8,629 nt of DNA, taken from F23-B02 sp963633225. GTDB lineage: Bacteria; Bacillota; Clostridia; Oscillospirales; Oscillospiraceae. Location: assembly GCA_963633225.1 (NCBI GenBank), contig CAVGXR010000021.1, forward strand, positions 1 through 8,629. Direction: 5' to 3'. The notes beneath the pieces are model-generated. The model was given only the letters and a program-made list of their open reading frames with translations. It searched no databases and was not told the origin of the DNA. This document shows, piece by piece, positions 6,026 through 8,629 of the stretch (positions are counted from its first letter, which is position 1; the number at the start of each line of letters is the position of its first letter). The translations under genes were made by a program, and so were the position numbers.

Positions 6026-6924
6026 GCCTGAAAGAAGTCAAGGCATCGCTGCCTGTAGTCAGGAGCCTCGTCGTACACGCCGTGACCGTAGTTATCGCCG
6101 TACAGATACAGCTCGCAGCCGAGAGCCTCGGCTATCTGCCTTGAGCCCTCCGCGCCGACGACCCTGTCGCCCTCCGAGCCTATAACGAGCACGGGGCATT
6201 TAATACCCGAAAGCTCGTCGTAGCAGTCAAAGTCTTTGCATGCTCCGGCAAGAATGATAAAGCGAGCGTATTCCTCATCGCTTATGCCGGCATTCATGGA
6301 TATGAGCGTATCGCGGTAGCTCTCAAGCGTTGCCTCGGAATAAACGCTGTCAACAAAGCTTTCCAGCAGCTTTGTTTCATCCTTTTCCTCTGCGAGGCTT
6401 ATCCATTCGTCAACAATGCTGTCAAAGCTGTCGTTCGGCTTGGCAAGAGTCGAGCCGAGTATCATTTTATGCACGAGCTCGGGGTAGTCGATGGCGAGAT
6501 ACTGTGCTATCATACCGCCCTGAGATGCGCCGAAAACATCGGCGCTTTCAATGCCGAGTGCCTTCATAGCCTTGGCGGTGTCGGCTGCCATGTCGCGGAC
6601 GCTGTAGCCGTCATGGATATCCTTCGCCCTGTCGAAAAGATACACGGTGTATTCATCGGCAAAGTCCTTGTACGCCTCTGCAATAGCGTCGGCTGAGCCC
6701 ATGACGCTGTGGATCGACAGACCGGGCAGTATCACAAATGTCTTTTCGCCGCTGCCGAACACGATATAATCCATTTCCATGCCTCCAGAAGAAACTGTTT
6801 TTACGCTTGCCGCAGCCGGAGCGGCGGTAGGCTCCGCCGTGGGCTCCGGCTCCTTGCTGCTCTGGCAGCCTGTTATGCCGAGCAGCAGCATTCCGGCCAT
6901 AAGTGCAGAAATAAGCTTTTTCAT
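6022..6924 (-). CDS. Alpha/beta-hydrolase lipoprotein
   Basis: The 300-residue product begins with a lipoprotein signal: MKK, a hydrophobic core and the lipobox GITGC with C20 as the lipidation site. A Glu/Pro/Thr/Ala-rich linker (25-40) follows. The rest is an alpha/beta-hydrolase: oxyanion-region LPGLS (66-70), nucleophile elbow GASQG (132-136) with S134, a helical cap region around 165-230, the likely acid D253 in IGSEGDRVVG, and catalytic H281 in GHGVYDEAP. The triad is therefore complete, and the enzyme should act outside the cell, anchored to the membrane, on an unknown ester, amide or peptide substrate. Proline iminopeptidase-like or esterase activity are both possible. A good AAAGGAG site at 6931-6937 lies six bases from the ATG. 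It is 23 bases downstream of the dipeptidase gene and 15 bases upstream of the MFS gene, consistent with one transcript. Confidence 0.9.
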   Translation of the reverse strand: MKKLISALMAGMLLLGITGCQSSKEPEPTAEPTAAPAAASVKTVSSGGMEMDYIVFGSGEKTFVILPGLSIHSVMGSADAIAEAYKDFADEYTVYLFDRAKDIHDGYSVRDMAADTAKAMKALGIESADVFGASQGGMIAQYLAIDYPELVHKMILGSTLAKPNDSFDSIVDEWISLAEEKDETKLLESFVDSVYSEATLESYRDTLISMNAGISDEEYARFIILAGACKDFDCYDELSGIKCPVLVIGSEGDRVVGAEGSRQIAEALGCELYLYGDNYGHGVYDEAPDYRQRCLDFFQA

Positions 6925-6947
6925 TGCCTGCTCCTTTGAGGATCCGC

Positions 6948-8629
6948 TTACTCGGCGGACCCGCGTTTTTTAATGATGACAATAACGACAGCCGCTATAA
7001 CGACCACAGCCGAGGCTACGATGGCGATCGTCTGCGAGGAGACCGAGGTGGAATCGGAGCTGCCGCTGTCATCGACCTCGGGCAGCTCGCCGTATGCGGA
7101 GGCATCCAGCGTCACGGTCAGGGGATCGACCTGCTTGAGCTCGTCGATGACCTCATGCGTCTCGGGATTTCTGCCGTTTTTCATGGTGTTGCTGTTTTTG
7201 CTCATATACCAGCGGACATCGTTGAGAAGCTGACCTGCGTCATCAAAGGCCTGCTCCTGCACCGAATTGCAGTAATCGGTTATGTACTGCTTTGCCGCCG
7301 CGCTGTCGCCGAGGGAGGCGGCGGTAGTGAGCACAGTCTGCATACTCTCGGTCATGAGCGTTTCTGCCTGATGCCAGTATGCGCGCACGGGCTGGCCGTA
7401 GATCTTGTATGCGTTTTTCTCAACGCCGAGGGTGTTGAGCTCCTTGAAGCGGTAGTAGGGGTAAAGCTGAGTATCAAATATGCCGGCCTCGTCGGCGGTC
7501 TGACTGCGGGCATAGGGAGCGCTTATGCTCGTCGCGGCGTTTGACACGGGAACGAATACGCCGTACAGCGCAGGTCCTGTGCTCTCCCATGTCACGCAGG
7601 ACATGTCCGCGGGAAGGTCGGGGTATATCTGTGCAATATGCACGCTCAGTGCGGTGTCGGTTCCGATAACGCGCATATCTGTGCGCCCTGTTTCGTCGGG
7701 GCTGTATTCCGTGCCCTCGTAGCGGTTGCGCATGATCTCCATAACATCAAGCAGCGAGACCTTTTTGTCGGCTGCAAAGCACAGGGGGTAGAGCGCACTC
7801 TTGTCGTAATCACCGTAGGCGGAGGGAGCCATGATTTGATGCGCTATCCATGTTCTCATGTGGGAGTAGTTCGTCACTACCTCATTGCCTGAGTAGCTGG
7901 CCAGAAGGTTGAGCTCGGAGTTTTCGCCGTACACAGCAAAGCCCTTGTCCTTTGCAAGGCTCTCCAGCTCCTTTGAGAGTATGCAGTCATCGTAATCCGA
8001 CACATATTCAAGCGAAAACTCGTTTCCGAAGGCGCAGACCTTGTCGTCGGGCAGCTTTACCGCGGCATACTGATGGCCGGTGTACATCTCGATATACCAG
8101 GCCTCCTTCTGATCTGCGATGAGCGCGATATTGACCTCGCTGCTGCCGTAGGTATCTATAAGGGACAGCAGCACCTCAACGCCTTCTCTGGCAGTTGCGC
8201 TCTGGCAGGTAACGAAATCGACAGCAGTGAACTCAGACAGGCCGTGCTCTATAAGCGGATCGGCCTCGAGCGCGGCGGCGTTGGAAAACGAGGTTATGGA
8301 CATTATCATTGCAACGCCGTATTCATTTGTGCAGACCGTCGCGTCGCTGCCGAGACCGTTGGCTGCCGTCGCACTTGCCATCCACGGTGTGGAGGTGTAG
8401 CGATAGGTGGTGTCGGGTAAAGTCGCAAACACCGTCTTGTCGTTATCGACCGGCATCGTTCTTCCCGACTTGTTCTCGACGCGCTCTGTAATGGTAACAT
8501 AGTTTGCCCATACGTCCTGATAGTCATTGGATTTGGCCATTATAACCGTGCCGTCGGCACTGGCCTTTGAGCCTACATACACCGCGGTGCAGGCATAGGC
8601 TTGAGCTGCGCCCGCGCATATGAACGTAA
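6948..8629 (-). CDS. Secreted, membrane-anchored C69-family dipeptidase (5' end missing)
   Basis: The frame stays open to the right edge, so the start codon is outside the window; a GTG at 8580-8582 is internal. The visible N-terminal residues TFICAGAAQAYA followed by CTAVYVG look like the end of a signal peptide cut at AYA|C. This leaves the cysteine encoded at 8589-8591 as mature residue 1, matching the N-terminal nucleophile of peptidase family C69 (Ntn-hydrolases, PepD type), whose motif is C-T-x-x-x-V-G-x-x-A-S-x-D-G. Other family marks are CTNEYGVAM, the TAREGVEVLLSLIDTYG helix and IADQKEAWYIEMYTGHQYA. The mature part is about 547 residues. It ends in a Ser/Asp-rich spacer (around DDSGSSDSTSVSSQ), a 20-residue hydrophobic segment and KKRGSAE, i.e. 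a C-terminal membrane anchor with the enzyme outside. It probably cleaves dipeptides or acyl-amino acids at the cell surface. As first visible gene of the run, its promoter lies outside the window. Confidence 0.9.
   Translation of the reverse strand, partial: TFICAGAAQAYACTAVYVGSKASADGTVIMAKSNDYQDVWANYVTITERVENKSGRTMPVDNDKTVFATLPDTTYRYTSTPWMASATAANGLGSDATVCTNEYGVAMIMSITSFSNAAALEADPLIEHGLSEFTAVDFVTCQSATAREGVEVLLSLIDTYGSSEVNIALIADQKEAWYIEMYTGHQYAAVKLPDDKVCAFGNEFSLEYVSDYDDCILSKELESLAKDKGFAVYGENSELNLLASYSGNEVVTNYSHMRTWIAHQIMAPSAYGDYDKSALYPLCFAADKKVSLLDVMEIMRNRYEGTEYSPDETGRTDMRVIGTDTALSVHIAQIYPDLPADMSCVTWESTGPALYGVFVPVSNAATSISAPYARSQTADEAGIFDTQLYPYYRFKELNTLGVEKNAYKIYGQPVRAYWHQAETLMTESMQTVLTTAASLGDSAAAKQYITDYCNSVQEQAFDDAGQLLNDVRWYMSKNSNTMKNGRNPETHEVIDELKQVDPLTVTLDASAYGELPEVDDSGSSDSTSVSSQTIAIVASAVVVIAAVVIVIIKKRGSAE

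Noticed and set aside
6924..7544. Plus-strand open frame (206 codons) opposite the dipeptidase gene
   Set aside because: It is antisense to a clear C69 peptidase frame, with low-complexity, family-less translation. It is a product of GC-rich codon structure.
8580..8582. GTG as start codon of the dipeptidase
   Set aside because: The frame continues upstream through a typical signal-peptide end and the conserved catalytic Cys; starting here would delete the nucleophile.
1..8629. CRISPR arrays, tRNA/rRNA genes, transposases, phage or integration signs
   Set aside because: I saw no spaced repeats, RNA gene signatures, transposase motifs or terminal repeats; almost the whole window is coding and there is no gene-free stretch above 130 bases.

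Overview
The window looks like chromosomal DNA of a gut- or rumen-type Clostridia, most plausibly Oscillospiraceae/Ruminococcus-like. The basis is a ferredoxin-dependent 2-oxoacid oxidoreductase subunit, AGGAGG-type ribosome sites, a SpoIIE/STAS partner-switching set and a phosphotransferase-fold family common in such anaerobes. Base composition is moderately GC-rich by eye. The taxonomic call is inference; no rRNA or tRNA is present to anchor it.

Layout: the left edge (1-389, plus strand) is the 3' end of a 2-oxoacid:acceptor oxidoreductase gamma subunit. A strong, near-symmetrical hairpin (408-444) and a second hairpin (472-493) separate it from a convergent run of seven minus-strand genes that fills the rest of the window. 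In transcription order (right to left) these are: a secreted, membrane-anchored C69 dipeptidase (start beyond the right edge), an alpha/beta-hydrolase lipoprotein, an MFS permease, a membrane SpoIIE-type phosphatase that also carries an RsbW-like kinase domain, a stand-alone STAS protein, an HD-domain protein of the small alarmone hydrolase type, and a STAS-phosphotransferase fusion.

The seven genes are packed with 4-base overlaps or gaps of 2-59 bases, so they read as one operon or two overlapping transcription units. The only likely internal break is a terminator-like hairpin at 4758-4780 between the MFS gene and the phosphatase gene.

The last four genes form the most interesting unit. One protein holds a phosphatase and a kinase that should act oppositely on a STAS serine. 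Two STAS domains with intact acceptor serines are available as clients. The outputs appear to be an APH-fold kinase and possibly a (p)ppGpp-hydrolase-like enzyme, and no sigma factor is encoded in the window. I infer a partner-switching circuit that controls small-molecule phosphorylation and perhaps alarmone turnover. The first three genes suggest peptide or ester processing at the cell surface followed by uptake; their functional link to the signalling genes rests on position only.
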